A stretch of DNA of 64,000 bases from SOIV01 sp964435925 (GTDB taxonomy: Bacteria > Acidobacteriota > Aminicenantia > Aminicenantales > Aminicenantaceae): NCBI GenBank assembly GCA_964435925.1, contig CAYTBG010000002.1, positions 1-64,000 on the forward strand, written 5' to 3'. The stretch's first letter is position 1, and every line of letters starts with the position of its first letter. The translations under genes were made by a program, and so were the position numbers. Shown in pieces: positions 43,332-52,086 of this stretch. The notes beneath the pieces were generated by a model. That model worked only from the letters and a program-made list of their open reading frames with translations. It ran no database searches and was not told where the DNA came from.

Positions 43332-44798
43332 TCAGGTTGACTCCTTTATTCCAAGAATGCCTCTTATGACATCGGCATCCTTGAAAGGGATGACTTTATC
43401 TTTGATGATTTGATAGTCTTCGTGTCCTTTTCCGGCAACAAGGATGTAATCTCCTTTTTCTCCAAAGGAGAGAGCATGTCCGATGGCTTCTTTTCTATCT
43501 GGCAGAATTTTGTAATTCTTTGCTCCGGTTTTTTTAACACCTTTTTCTATATCTGCGATTATAGCCAGAGGATCTTCTGAACGAGGATTATCAGAGGTGA
43601 GAATGGTCCAGTCAGCAAGGTTTCCGGCAACTTCCCCCATCCTTGGTCTTTTTGTTTTGTCCCGGTCTCCACCGGCTCCGAAGATTAAAATGATGCGCTT
43701 GGGATTAAGTTCGCGAACGGTTTCCAGTAAATTCTTGAGGGCATCGTCAGTATGGGCATAATCGACAAAGATATGGAGTCCGAGGGTATTTTTTATTTTC
43801 TCAAACCTTCCTGGTACCTCTTGAAGTGAGGCTATGCCTTCTCTTATCGCTGATACAGGTATGTTCAATGATAGAGCCGCGGCAATCGAGGCCAGGATGT
43901 TGTAGAGGTTAGGCTTGCCCAGAAGAGGCGAGGAAACAGGGAGCTTGCCTGCTGAATATATTGCCGAAAGCTCTATTCCTTTTTCGGTGAGTTTGAAATT
44001 TTCGCCTCTTACCTGTGCACTTGGTTCGAGGCCATAGGTGACGACTCCGGAGGGAAGCTCTGCTATCAGCTTTTTCCCCCACGGATCATCGGAGTTGATT
44101 ACTGCCGTTCTTTTTTTATGGTTGAGGAAGAAAAGCTTTTTTTTGGCTTCGAAATATCTTTCCATGGTGTGATGGTAGTCCAGATGGTCACCGCTTAAGT
44201 TTGTAAAAAGGGCAATATCAAATTCTATGCCCACAACCCTCTTGAGGTCTAAAGCATGAGAGGAGACTTCGATCAAACAGTGTGTAACTCCCTGCGCAAG
44301 CATTTCCGCCAGCATTCTCTGCAGGTCAGAAGCCTCAGGAGTGGTTCTTTCGGCAGAGATATTTATGCTGGGACCCCGGTAGGAGATTGTCCCGATCACT
44401 GCGGGGAGAAATTGGGATTTTTTTATTATTTCCTCGAGTAAGTAGGTGATAGTTGTTTTTCCTTTTGTTCCTGTGATGCCGACGACTTTCATTTTTTGGG
44501 AGGGATGAGAATAAAAATTGGCTGAGCATAGAGCGAGCGCTTCTCGGGAGTCAGAGGCTTTAAGCCAGGTTTTCTCGATATTTTCCGGTTTCGGTTTTTC
44601 TGAAAGAAAGGCAACGGCACCGTTGAGGAGAGCCTCATGTACAAATTCAAAGCCGTCTTTTTTCTCTCCTTTTAAAGCGGCAAACAGATAGCCTGGCTCG
44701 ACATCCTTGGAAGAATAGGCAATTCCTTGAATTTCTTCTCTCTCGTTTCCGTTAAAGCGCACACGCGGAACTCCTTGGAGCAAGTCTTTGAGTTTCAT
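43332..44798 (-). CDS. murE: UDP-N-acetylmuramoyl-tripeptide synthetase (meso-DAP type)
   Basis: The 488-residue ligase has ATP loop ITGTKGKTTITYLLEE, the FVDYAHTDDALKNLLETV signature, and SDNPRSEDP, whose DNPR motif is associated with meso-diaminopimelate as the third residue. This predicts a DAP-type, Gram-negative-like wall. The start overlaps the ftsI stop by four bases. Confidence 0.95.
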   Translation of the reverse strand: MKLKDLLQGVPRVRFNGNEREEIQGIAYSSKDVEPGYLFAALKGEKKDGFEFVHEALLNGAVAFLSEKPKPENIEKTWLKASDSREALALCSANFYSHPSQKMKVVGITGTKGKTTITYLLEEIIKKSQFLPAVIGTISYRGPSINISAERTTPEASDLQRMLAEMLAQGVTHCLIEVSSHALDLKRVVGIEFDIALFTNLSGDHLDYHHTMERYFEAKKKLFFLNHKKRTAVINSDDPWGKKLIAELPSGVVTYGLEPSAQVRGENFKLTEKGIELSAIYSAGKLPVSSPLLGKPNLYNILASIAAALSLNIPVSAIREGIASLQEVPGRFEKIKNTLGLHIFVDYAHTDDALKNLLETVRELNPKRIILIFGAGGDRDKTKRPRMGEVAGNLADWTILTSDNPRSEDPLAIIADIEKGVKKTGAKNYKILPDRKEAIGHALSFGEKGDYILVAGKGHEDYQIIKDKVIPFKDADVIRGILGIKEST

Positions 44799-46546
44799 TT
44801 TTCGACCTGCCTCAAGGGGCGTTTGGCGATAATAGTATTTAGTTGTTCTTGTTGCTTGGGAATGTGCAGATAGCGGAGAACCAGGCTGGCAATTTCCCGG
44901 AAGACTGGGGCGGCAACTTCCCCTCCGGAGTATGAACCTTTGGGTTCATCAATAACCACAACCATGGAGAGAACGGGATTGTCTGCAGGAACAAAACCGG
45001 CAAAAGAGGAGGTATGAGCGGTGGAGGAATAGCCGCCGATGGAAGGATCGAATTTCTGGGTTGTTCCAGTCTTCCCGGCAACTTTATAACCTCTAATTCG
45101 GGCGGTTATCCCTGTTCCTCTTTGAACAACTTTTTGAAGAATGGAGGTTAATAATAAAGCTGTTCTTTCTGATATTATCCTTCTTTGCCTATAAGGCTTT
45201 TCAGTCGCAATGTCAGGGGAATTCAGGATTTTTTTTACAACCTTTGGGCTGATGATAAAACCTTTGTTAGCAATAGCGTTTATTGCTTGAAGCATTTGGG
45301 TTGCTGTTACTGAGATTTCGTAGCCGATGGAAAGTGAGGAGGCGGAAATTTTGGTCCAGTTATCGAGCGGCCTGAAAATCCCCTTTTCTTCAGCAGGGAG
45401 GTCAATTCCTGTCTTTTGGCCGAAACCAAAGGCTTTTATCGTCTTGAAGAAGATTTCTTCTCCTATTAATTGGCCGAATTGAATTGTCCCCACATTGGAA
45501 GAATGGATAATGATTTCAGGAAAAGAGAGAACTCCGAATAGTTCATGGTCTCGGATTGTCTTCCCTGCAACACGGATGAACCCTTTACTGCAGTCAAAGG
45601 AGTCGGTGAGGTTTACTTTTCTTGCTTCCAGGGCTGCCGAGGCCGTGACGATCTTAAAAGTGGAGCCGGGTTCGAAATTATGGTGGATGGCTTTATTCCT
45701 ATCGAGTGAGAGCGGCATCGGGGGAGGATTGTTCAGGTCGCCGGTGGGATAATTCGCCATAGCCAGGATTTCTCCTGTTGAAGGTTGAGAAATGATAACT
45801 GTTCCCCAGCTAGCTCCGGTTTTGAGCATAGCTTTTTCCAGCTCTTTTTCTGCGTAATACTGGATGGTTTCATCTATTGTCAGGACCAGGTCTTTGCCGG
45901 CCTCTGGTTCTTTCAGGATCTCAAAGCGGTACTCTCTCTTTTTGGCGTCTCTCAGGATAAGATGTTCCCCCTTTTTTCCTTCTAATACTGAATTGTATTT
46001 GTACTCAATCCCGCTGGCTCCGATATCGTCAATGTTTACTCTTCCCAGGAGATGGGCGGCGAGCTTTCCGTGCGGGTAGAATCTTTTGTTTTCCTCCAAA
46101 AAATAAATCCCGCTCAAGGAGAGTCTCCTCACTTTTTCTTCTTTTTCGGGGTTAACTTTTCTTTTTATCCAGATAAAAGAAGCATTTCTTTCTATTCTCT
46201 TATATATATTCTGAAGCTCGTTCTCCGATAAGTTTAAAATTTTCTTGAGCTTCTTTATTTTTTCGAGCTGGAGATGAGAGGGTTCGCCTTTGAAAGGAGA
46301 AAAAAAGACGGATTGAATCGGGAGGCTGCGGGCTAGAATATTGCCCGTGCAGTCGTAGATTGTTCCCCTTTTGGGATGAATAGTATTCCTGTTTTGATTT
46401 TGCTCTAGAGCCTCTGTTTTCAGGCGGGGATGTTCAAAAACCTGGAGCTGAAGAAGGCGAATTGTGAGCCCTACTAACCAGATCATAAAAAAAAAGCCCA
46501 GAATGATAATTCTTATTCGCGCTCTTTTCTGATAGAAAATGCTCAT
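44795..46546 (-). CDS. ftsI: Peptidoglycan transpeptidase FtsI (PBP3-like)
   Basis: A 583-residue class B penicillin-binding protein: one N-terminal membrane helix, the dimerisation domain (RGTIYDCTGNILA), then the transpeptidase with STFK (SxxK, in EPGSTFKIVTA), SSN (SxN) and KTGT. No PASTA domains are present at the C-terminus. It cross-links septal peptidoglycan with FtsW. The gene follows ftsL by 17 bases. Confidence 0.95.
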   Translation of the reverse strand: MSIFYQKRARIRIIILGFFFMIWLVGLTIRLLQLQVFEHPRLKTEALEQNQNRNTIHPKRGTIYDCTGNILARSLPIQSVFFSPFKGEPSHLQLEKIKKLKKILNLSENELQNIYKRIERNASFIWIKRKVNPEKEEKVRRLSLSGIYFLEENKRFYPHGKLAAHLLGRVNIDDIGASGIEYKYNSVLEGKKGEHLILRDAKKREYRFEILKEPEAGKDLVLTIDETIQYYAEKELEKAMLKTGASWGTVIISQPSTGEILAMANYPTGDLNNPPPMPLSLDRNKAIHHNFEPGSTFKIVTASAALEARKVNLTDSFDCSKGFIRVAGKTIRDHELFGVLSFPEIIIHSSNVGTIQFGQLIGEEIFFKTIKAFGFGQKTGIDLPAEEKGIFRPLDNWTKISASSLSIGYEISVTATQMLQAINAIANKGFIISPKVVKKILNSPDIATEKPYRQRRIISERTALLLTSILQKVVQRGTGITARIRGYKVAGKTGTTQKFDPSIGGYSSTAHTSSFAGFVPADNPVLSMVVVIDEPKGSYSGGEVAAPVFREIASLVLRYLHIPKQQEQLNTIIAKRPLRQVEK

Positions 46547-46563
46547 AAACTCTTTTTCTAAAG

Positions 46564-46857
46564 TTAGGGAATAAACTCATCGTAGACGAGCTGCTCTTTT
46601 TTTGGCTCGACGAGATTCAGTTTTTCTTTGGCAATTTTTTCGACTCTGTCAAGAGATAGAAGGGAAGATTTTTCTGTTTGCAGTTCACCAACTTGTCTCC
46701 CGAGAGTAAGAACTTTCTCCTCGAGCGTGCCTATTTCATAACCTATTCTGATGGATTCCATCTGATGCCAGATGTAGAAAGTCAGAATAAAAATAACGAT
46801 AATTGTGCAGGATACAAAAAGCATTATCTTTTTTGTGGTGTATTTTTTTCTTACCAT
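46564..46857 (-). CDS. ftsL: FtsL-like divisome coiled-coil protein
   Basis: A 97-residue bitopic protein: basic N-terminus (VRKKYTTKK), one membrane helix (FVSCTIIVIFILTFYIW), then a coiled coil (LEEKVLTLGRQVGELQTEKS) and the RVEKIAKEKLNLVEP segment seen in FtsL/DivIC proteins. Sequence conservation is low in this family, so position between rsmH and ftsI is the main evidence. It adjoins rsmH directly. Confidence 0.85.
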   Translation of the reverse strand: MVRKKYTTKKIMLFVSCTIIVIFILTFYIWHQMESIRIGYEIGTLEEKVLTLGRQVGELQTEKSSLLSLDRVEKIAKEKLNLVEPKKEQLVYDEFIP

Positions 46858-47754
46858 CTAAATTCTCTCAGCCGCTCTAAGCTTGGCTGACCTTGATCTG
46901 AAATTGATGGCAATCTCCTCTTGGGAGGGAATAATGGGTTTTTTCGTCAAAATTTTAAGGAAAGGATGGGAATTGTTTGTAACAGCAAGGCGGACAAAAG
47001 TGTGCTTGATTATTCTATCTTCTAAGGAATGAAAGGAAATCGCGGTGATATGGGCTTTTTTGGGAATTATTTGAGTGATCCTTTCTAAAAAACCGGAAAG
47101 GCTCTTTAACTCCTGGTTGATTTCAATGCGTAATGCCTGAAAGACTTTGGCAGCTGGATGAATCTTTCCTCTCTGTGGTCTCCAGCCGCAGATTCCCTCG
47201 ACAATGCGGCGAAGCTGGGTTGTCGTTTCGATTTTTTCGGATTTTCTTATTGAGACAATTTCTTTGCCGAGCCTTTTTGCCTGCCTGAGTTCGCCGTATT
47301 CTCGAAAAATTTGGGCGAGTTTGTGTTCTGAATACTTATTGATTATTTTAGAAGCCGTTATTTTGTTTCGGAGGTCCATCCTCATATCGAGAGGGCCATC
47401 TTGGTTAAAACTGAATCCCCTTTCTGGAGAATCAAGCTGAAAAGAGGAGATTCCTAAGTCCAGCAAAATTCCCCTGATGTTGGAAAATTCTATTTTAAGA
47501 TCTGGGATATACCTGAAGTCTGAGTGATAAAGCTTCACTCTATCTGCGTATGGATTAAGCTTCTCTTCTGCCTTAAGAAGAGACATTTCATCGATGTCGA
47601 AACCGATGAGAGAAGCCTTAGGATTTCTCTTGACTATTTCGAGGGCATGCCCGCCCAGGCCAAGAGTACAATCCACATAAATCCCTTCTCTCTTTATATC
47701 CAGGTAATCCATAACTTCTTCTACAAGAACTGGGAGATGGCCGTTCCCGCTCAT
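46858..47754 (-). CDS. rsmH: 16S rRNA (cytosine1402-N4)-methyltransferase
   Basis: The 298-residue SAM-dependent methyltransferase has HLPVLVEEVMDYL at the start, DCTLGLGGHALEI, LLDLGISSFQLD, GFSFNQDGPLDMRMD and the late AISFHSLEDRIIKHTF motif. It modifies the ribosomal decoding site. Its start overlaps the mraZ stop by four bases (ATGA). Confidence 0.96.
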   Translation of the reverse strand: MSGNGHLPVLVEEVMDYLDIKREGIYVDCTLGLGGHALEIVKRNPKASLIGFDIDEMSLLKAEEKLNPYADRVKLYHSDFRYIPDLKIEFSNIRGILLDLGISSFQLDSPERGFSFNQDGPLDMRMDLRNKITASKIINKYSEHKLAQIFREYGELRQAKRLGKEIVSIRKSEKIETTTQLRRIVEGICGWRPQRGKIHPAAKVFQALRIEINQELKSLSGFLERITQIIPKKAHITAISFHSLEDRIIKHTFVRLAVTNNSHPFLKILTKKPIIPSQEEIAINFRSRSAKLRAAERI

Positions 47755-48218
47755 TTAGGTTTTCCTCGGGGCATGAGTTCTGCGATTTTTTCAAAATCTT
47801 CGTTTGTTAGAGGCTTCTCTTCGAGAGTTCCGTCGAGCTTATATTTGTTCCAAATTTCTAAGTGATTGGAAAGACCGATAACTTCAACTTCATCTTCCAG
47901 TTTCGCCTTCTCTCTTAATGTCTGGCTGATCAAGATTCGTCCTTTTGAGTCGATACGAATTTGATTTCCTTTTCTGTTAACTCGGAGCATGAATTTTCTC
48001 ACTGTAGGTTGGAGGTGAAGAGCTGCCTCTTCGGAAACGCCCGACAACTCTTCCCAGACTGGGAGAGGGTAAACCTGGACGGATTCATCGGTGAGAGAAG
48101 TTATGAATATTTCTTTTCCGTATCCTTCTTCCAGAGCGAGGCGGAATTTTTCTGGTATTTTTATTCGGCCGCTTTTATCGAGCCTTACTGTGTAGCTTCC
48201 TAACAAGAAATTTCCCAT
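47751..48218 (-). CDS. mraZ: Transcriptional regulator MraZ
   Basis: The 155-residue protein has two swapped-hairpin AbrB-like domains: GSYTVRLDKSGRIKIPEKFR near the start and NQIRIDSKGRILISQTLRE later, each ending with an Arg-rich loop. MraZ forms rings and binds repeated TGGGA-type boxes in its own promoter. Here three such boxes lie at 48213-48237, the last covering the start codon. It heads the division operon. Confidence 0.95.
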   Translation of the reverse strand: MGNFLLGSYTVRLDKSGRIKIPEKFRLALEEGYGKEIFITSLTDESVQVYPLPVWEELSGVSEEAALHLQPTVRKFMLRVNRKGNQIRIDSKGRILISQTLREKAKLEDEVEVIGLSNHLEIWNKYKLDGTLEEKPLTNEDFEKIAELMPRGKPK

Positions 48219-48237
48219 TTTGTCCCGTTTTATCCCA
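48213..48237 (-). promoter_or_regulatory. MraZ operator: three boxes with 10-base period
   Basis: On the minus strand the order is TGGGA (48237-48233), CGGGA (48227-48223), TGGGA (48217-48213), each separated by five bases, matching the TGGGN-N5 array known from E. coli mraZ. The third box begins within the ATG (ATGGGA). All three lie downstream of the -10 at 48246-48251, so bound MraZ would block promoter escape or initiation of translation. Confidence 0.85.
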
Positions 48238-48245
48238 TTTTGTAA

Positions 48246-48274
48246 AATATAGGGGAGATATTAACTGTTGTCAA
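48246..48274 (-). promoter_or_regulatory. Promoter of the division/cell-wall operon
   Basis: On the minus strand TTGACA (48274-48269) and TATATT (48251-48246) are separated by exactly 17 bases, a near-consensus sigma-70 promoter. The predicted start at about 48239 leaves a leader of only 20 or so bases, which contains the MraZ boxes. Confidence 0.85.
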
Positions 48275-48397
48275 GGAAAAAATTCAAAAAAAAACCATTT
48301 ATTTTTTTTGTTTTCTATATATTGTGTGAATTTATGATTGGCTACTATATAGAGAATTTTTTTGTATGTGCTTTATTCTTCTGTAGGGGCTTTTGAA

Positions 48398-48418
48398 AAA
48401 TGGGGCCAGGCCCCATTT
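48398..48418. repeat. Perfect 10-base palindrome with REP-like core
   Basis: AAATGGGGCC and GGCCCCATTT are perfect complements around a single A. The core GGGGCCAGG resembles the GGGGTCAGG and GGGGACAGG half-sites elsewhere in the window. It may act as a terminator-like hairpin, though no T-run follows on either side. Confidence 0.5.
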
Positions 48419-48496
48419 CTTAGATAAACTGAATGGGTATTGTTTTTCTTATTTACGGGTTTTTGTAGGGGCTTGATTCTTATGTACGTATTCTTA

Positions 48497-48528
48497 TGTA
48501 GGGGTTTGATTCATCAAGCCCACCTTTT
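48497..48528. repeat. Small palindromic repeat, intergenic copy
   Basis: The sequence TGTAGGGGTTTGATTCATCA and onward matches 38346-38376, with GGTTTGAT/ATCAAGCC arms. A third partial copy is at 48464-48480 (TGTAGGGGCTTGATTCT). These lie between the division operon promoter and the DUF2007 gene. Confidence 0.5.
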
Positions 48529-48550
48529 TGATCGCATAAATAAAAATGAC

Positions 48551-48826
48551 TTATTGATTGCCTGAGCTATCCCCTGGCTTATCTTTAAGGAGTTTTTTGG
48601 CAAGGGCATAGTCTTTTTTAGAGACAAGAATTTTTACCTCCCCCAGGCCATCTGCGGAAAAGGGATGGACAGATTGGACCACTTTTCCTCTAAGAAGGCA
48701 GGAAATTCCGTTGCTTTCGAGAAAACTTTTAATCACATCAGCTTCTACCGGGCCCCAGACTGTATGAACTTCCTTTAGCCCTAAATCCTCTTCTGATTTT
48801 TTCTCTTTTTCTTTTATTTTATCCAT
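48551..48826 (-). CDS. DUF2007 domain protein
   Basis: The 91-residue protein has the DUF2007 fold (ferredoxin-like): VWGPVEADVIKSFLESNGIS, then VKILVSKKDYALAKKLLKDK. It is thought to bind small ligands or partners, with no proven activity. Charged N-terminus, no signal peptide. Probably monocistronic. Confidence 0.85.
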   Translation of the reverse strand: MDKIKEKEKKSEEDLGLKEVHTVWGPVEADVIKSFLESNGISCLLRGKVVQSVHPFSADGLGEVKILVSKKDYALAKKLLKDKPGDSSGNQ

Positions 48827-48938
48827 TTTTCCCGTTTTTTATTCCTTTGTCATTAAAACCGAAAGATCGGGCAATAACATGGAATGTGTCATTGCGGGCG
48901 ACCAAAGGAGCGTGGCAATCTCATAGAATAAGAATGTA

Positions 48939-49361
48939 TTAAAAATAATCATTTTTTTGTTTGAAATAGTCAGCTAATATCTTTTGATGGTCGAAGGCAA
49001 GAGGAAAATTGATTTCCTCCTCGGTGAATATCCTGATATCCAGGGCATCATCCTGAGCTATCGGCCTCCCCTGAGCCGTGGCCACATACACTGTGGAAAT
49101 TGTATGCTTCCGGGGATCGCGCTTTGGGTCCGAATAGGTGTGGAACTGACTTTTTAGCTTTATATCAAGAGATGTTTCTTCCTTAGCCTCCCGAACAGCT
49201 GCTTCTTCTAAGGATTCACCCATGTCAACAAATCCTCCTGGCAGGGCCCAACCATGAGGAGGATTTTTTCTTTTAATAAGAATAATCCCTTCCTGTCCGT
49301 TCTTTCTTTTGATTTCGATGATGATATCTACTGTGGGGATTGGGCACTTGTGTTTTTTCAT
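48939..49361 (-). CDS. NUDIX hydrolase
   Basis: The 140-residue protein contains the Nudix box, GX5EX7REUXEE, as GGFVDMGESLEEAAVREAKE followed by ETSLDI. The N-terminus (PTVDIIIEIKRKNGQEGIIL) and short length suit an ADP-ribose-pyrophosphatase or 8-oxo-dGTPase type enzyme. Substrate unknown. Four cysteines do not form a zinc site. Its stop lies 112 bases after the DUF2007 gene start. Confidence 0.9.
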   Translation of the reverse strand: MKKHKCPIPTVDIIIEIKRKNGQEGIILIKRKNPPHGWALPGGFVDMGESLEEAAVREAKEETSLDIKLKSQFHTYSDPKRDPRKHTISTVYVATAQGRPIAQDDALDIRIFTEEEINFPLAFDHQKILADYFKQKNDYF

Positions 49362-49443
49362 GATGATTCTAATTAGACTTATATTGCTGAGGACTTTTAG
49401 AGAAATACGACTGTTTGGAGCGAATTACAGTTTCAGAGCTTCT

Positions 49444-50544
49444 TTAATCTTTAATCTTGAATTTCTTTTCCAGCTTTTCTAACTTCTCGACAATGCCTCC
49501 GTATTCAAGCTCGCTGTAAGGAAGCATCGCTGCTCCAGAGAAACCTTGCCGTCTTATGGCAGTTGCTTTTTCAGATACTTGATCTCTCACATAATCCCAG
49601 TAAGGATGATCGAAGACATCAGCAGGTTCTGTAAGCTTTCCTTCTTTGACACAAAAAGCTGCTCCGGTGACGACTGGAGGTCCGTCAAAAAAGGAGATGG
49701 TTGCATTCTGCTTACAGGGCATGAGAGGTCCGATGTGACTTCCTCTCATAAAGCCGGCTACATAATGGCCGATTTGATAAGGAGCCAGCACCTCTCCGGT
49801 TGCGGGGAATTCTCCCTGAACACGGCATAAAGCTACCGGATCATCTTTCCCAGTATATTTTCCAGCGATGTTGTGGAGGCGCGTTGTGGAAATAGCTGCC
49901 GCCTGATTTCCAGCGCTTCGGGAGTAGATACTCTGGACGACATATCTTTCATTGTCCCGGAGCAAAGCTGCGATATCGTAAATTTCTTCAGGAGTGTTGA
50001 GTTCGACAATTTTATCCTTTTCAATGTGTCCGACATCGATAATATGGAAAGTGAATCCGTCACTCATCTTAGGGCTCAAGATTAGGCCTGCGCAGTACAT
50101 GGGATCAACAAAGGCTAAGTAGAAAGGAAGGTTGTAGGCACCAGGATCAGTTTTATCAGCGGCAAAAAAGAGGAAGGGCTCGTTGGGCCGCTCTTCAAAT
50201 TCCATCTCGGCAACAGCAGGGCCCATTCCTTTTATGTTTCCGCTGAAGGCGTCTTTCAACAGATCCTGTCCTGCCCCATAAAGTCCTTGTTTTTTGGCAA
50301 CCTCAGTTCCGGAAATAAATGCGTCCCAGGCCATTTTATGTATTTTTTCATCCGAGACGCCTCTCTCATGAGTGCATAAGATTGCGATATCGTCTCCAGT
50401 ATGACTTGTGAAGAAATCAATAATAAGATTCTTGCCGTTCTCCTGAACAAAGTTCTTGACTTCATCAAGAAGGGCCTGGCTGGGTGTTATATGACCGCCG
50501 ATGCTGCCTATGTCTGCTTTTATGACACTAAGGGTGATTTTCAT
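49444..50544 (-). CDS. Archaeal-type fructose-1,6-bisphosphate aldolase/phosphatase (class V FBPase)
   Basis: The 366-residue protein matches the FBP aldolase/phosphatase type: TLSVIKADIGSIGGHITPS at the N-terminus, DFFTSHTGDDIAILCTH, KTDPGAYNLPFY, GFTFHIIDV and GPLMPCKQN, the metal- and substrate-binding landmarks. The enzyme joins triose phosphates and dephosphorylates the product, making fructose-6-phosphate in gluconeogenesis. It is common in archaea and deep-branching, often thermophilic, bacteria. It has its own AGGAGG site (minus strand). Adjacent genes are unrelated. Confidence 0.93.
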   Translation of the reverse strand: MKITLSVIKADIGSIGGHITPSQALLDEVKNFVQENGKNLIIDFFTSHTGDDIAILCTHERGVSDEKIHKMAWDAFISGTEVAKKQGLYGAGQDLLKDAFSGNIKGMGPAVAEMEFEERPNEPFLFFAADKTDPGAYNLPFYLAFVDPMYCAGLILSPKMSDGFTFHIIDVGHIEKDKIVELNTPEEIYDIAALLRDNERYVVQSIYSRSAGNQAAAISTTRLHNIAGKYTGKDDPVALCRVQGEFPATGEVLAPYQIGHYVAGFMRGSHIGPLMPCKQNATISFFDGPPVVTGAAFCVKEGKLTEPADVFDHPYWDYVRDQVSEKATAIRRQGFSGAAMLPYSELEYGGIVEKLEKLEKKFKIKD

Positions 50545-50656
50545 TGAAACCTCCTCTAAGACGTGTATTTTTTTGGGGAAAAATCATTTTAATTTTTCGC
50601 TCCTCAAAAGTCAACAAAAAGTGGGAATAAGTGGGGTAAGACGCCATTTGGGTGAG

Positions 50657-51952
50657 TTATAGGGTAAAAGAATTACTGAAACATGAAAATATGATGTGAG
50701 GGGCCTCGAAACAAAGACAATGAATCTCGGCTTTTTCCTTAAAATCATCCAGGAACTCTGCTCTCAGGGGTTTTACGGGTTCGGGATTGAAGAGAAGGGG
50801 GTTGATGTATCTTTCGTCTTTCTTGATTCTGTAGTCCAGATGGGGGCCGGTAGACTCGCCTGATGAACCCACGTACCCGATTTCCTGTCCTCCCTTGACT
50901 TTTTTCCCCTTTCTTATTCCTGCTGCATAACCTCTAAGATGGAGGTACATGGTTTCATACCTGTTTTTATGACGGATTCTGATCATGCGGCCTGAAGCTC
51001 CGCTCCTCCCGGCAAAAGTGACGGTCCCGTCCGCAGTCACCTGGACCGGGGTTCCGATGCTAGCCGCATAATCCACTCCGTAGTGGGGGCGGAAAACCTT
51101 GCGAATCGGATGCAGCCTCCTGCGGCTGAAGCGGGAAGTAATCCGGCTGTACCTTATCGGAGATTTCAGGAATTGTTTCCTTAAAGATTCACCTTCAAGA
51201 TCAAAATAATCCGAGTCTTTAGTGTCAGGGTAGGTGTAGCGGAAAGCCAGGAATTTCTTGCCTTGATTGACAAATTCTGCAGCTAGAATATTTTCGTAGC
51301 CGACAAATTCGCCGTTGAGATATTTCTTCTCGAATATGATTTTGAACGAGTCGCCGCGGCGAAGATCAGCATAAAAATCGATATCCCAGGCAAAAAGTTC
51401 AGCAAGATTAAGAGCCAGGATAACTCCCTCTTTTTTATCTCTTACGGCAAAGATGAGATTCTCCTTGATGATCCCCCAGATCGCCTTGACCCTTATATCA
51501 TAGGGAGTTTTTTTTATTTGAGCTCCATAGGTGCCCTCTTTTTTCTTGATGTGAAGATAATTTTCCTCATCGATATCGTACTCTAAGGAAAAGAGCTCTC
51601 CCTGTGGAGAGGAAAAAATTCTAAGCTCTTGGCCAGCTCGGATTTTGGCCAGATCATAGACAGGCTTTACATCTTTTATCAGTGCATGTATTTCAGCGGC
51701 GGAGAGATTGTAGGGCTTCAAAATTTCTGTCAGGGTCATTCCTCTTCGGATGACTTCTTTTTTTTCTTCCAAAGGCGGGAGGACAAAAGAAACTTCTTGT
51801 TGAGCAGCATCTTTTTCCTTTTCGAACAAAGGTTTTTCCTTATGAAGGAAGGTCAGGAAAATGAATAGCGAGAAAGAGAGGAATATAAACAATAAAAGAT
51901 GTATGCGCCGAATTTCCCTTTTTTTTCTATATGTCTTTATCTTGACTTGCAT
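50657..51952 (-). CDS. M23-family peptidoglycan endopeptidase with membrane anchor
   Basis: A 431-residue protein with an N-terminal membrane anchor (IHLLLFIFLSFSLFIFLTFL), a LysM/OapA-like middle section (RRGMTLTEILKPYNLSAAEI), and a C-terminal LytM/M23 domain (FRPHYGVDYAASIGTPV, the HxxxD zinc site). The usual HLHFEV second zinc motif reads HLDYRI here, with the second His replaced by Asp. The last 20 or so residues (IHCLCFEAPHIIFSCFS) do not look like the family and may come from a lost stop codon. It acts on periplasmic peptidoglycan. Confidence 0.88.
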   Translation of the reverse strand: MQVKIKTYRKKREIRRIHLLLFIFLSFSLFIFLTFLHKEKPLFEKEKDAAQQEVSFVLPPLEEKKEVIRRGMTLTEILKPYNLSAAEIHALIKDVKPVYDLAKIRAGQELRIFSSPQGELFSLEYDIDEENYLHIKKKEGTYGAQIKKTPYDIRVKAIWGIIKENLIFAVRDKKEGVILALNLAELFAWDIDFYADLRRGDSFKIIFEKKYLNGEFVGYENILAAEFVNQGKKFLAFRYTYPDTKDSDYFDLEGESLRKQFLKSPIRYSRITSRFSRRRLHPIRKVFRPHYGVDYAASIGTPVQVTADGTVTFAGRSGASGRMIRIRHKNRYETMYLHLRGYAAGIRKGKKVKGGQEIGYVGSSGESTGPHLDYRIKKDERYINPLLFNPEPVKPLRAEFLDDFKEKAEIHCLCFEAPHIIFSCFSNSFTL

Positions 51953-52086
51953 GAAGCATAATTATTTGGAGGAAGCCCTAAATAAGAAAAATAGTTTATT
52001 TCGCCATTTTAGTCAACATTGGGATTGCCCAAATTGCTATAAGCGGAGTATCAGCTGACAAACGAACACCCAGTGTGGCGGATAGC

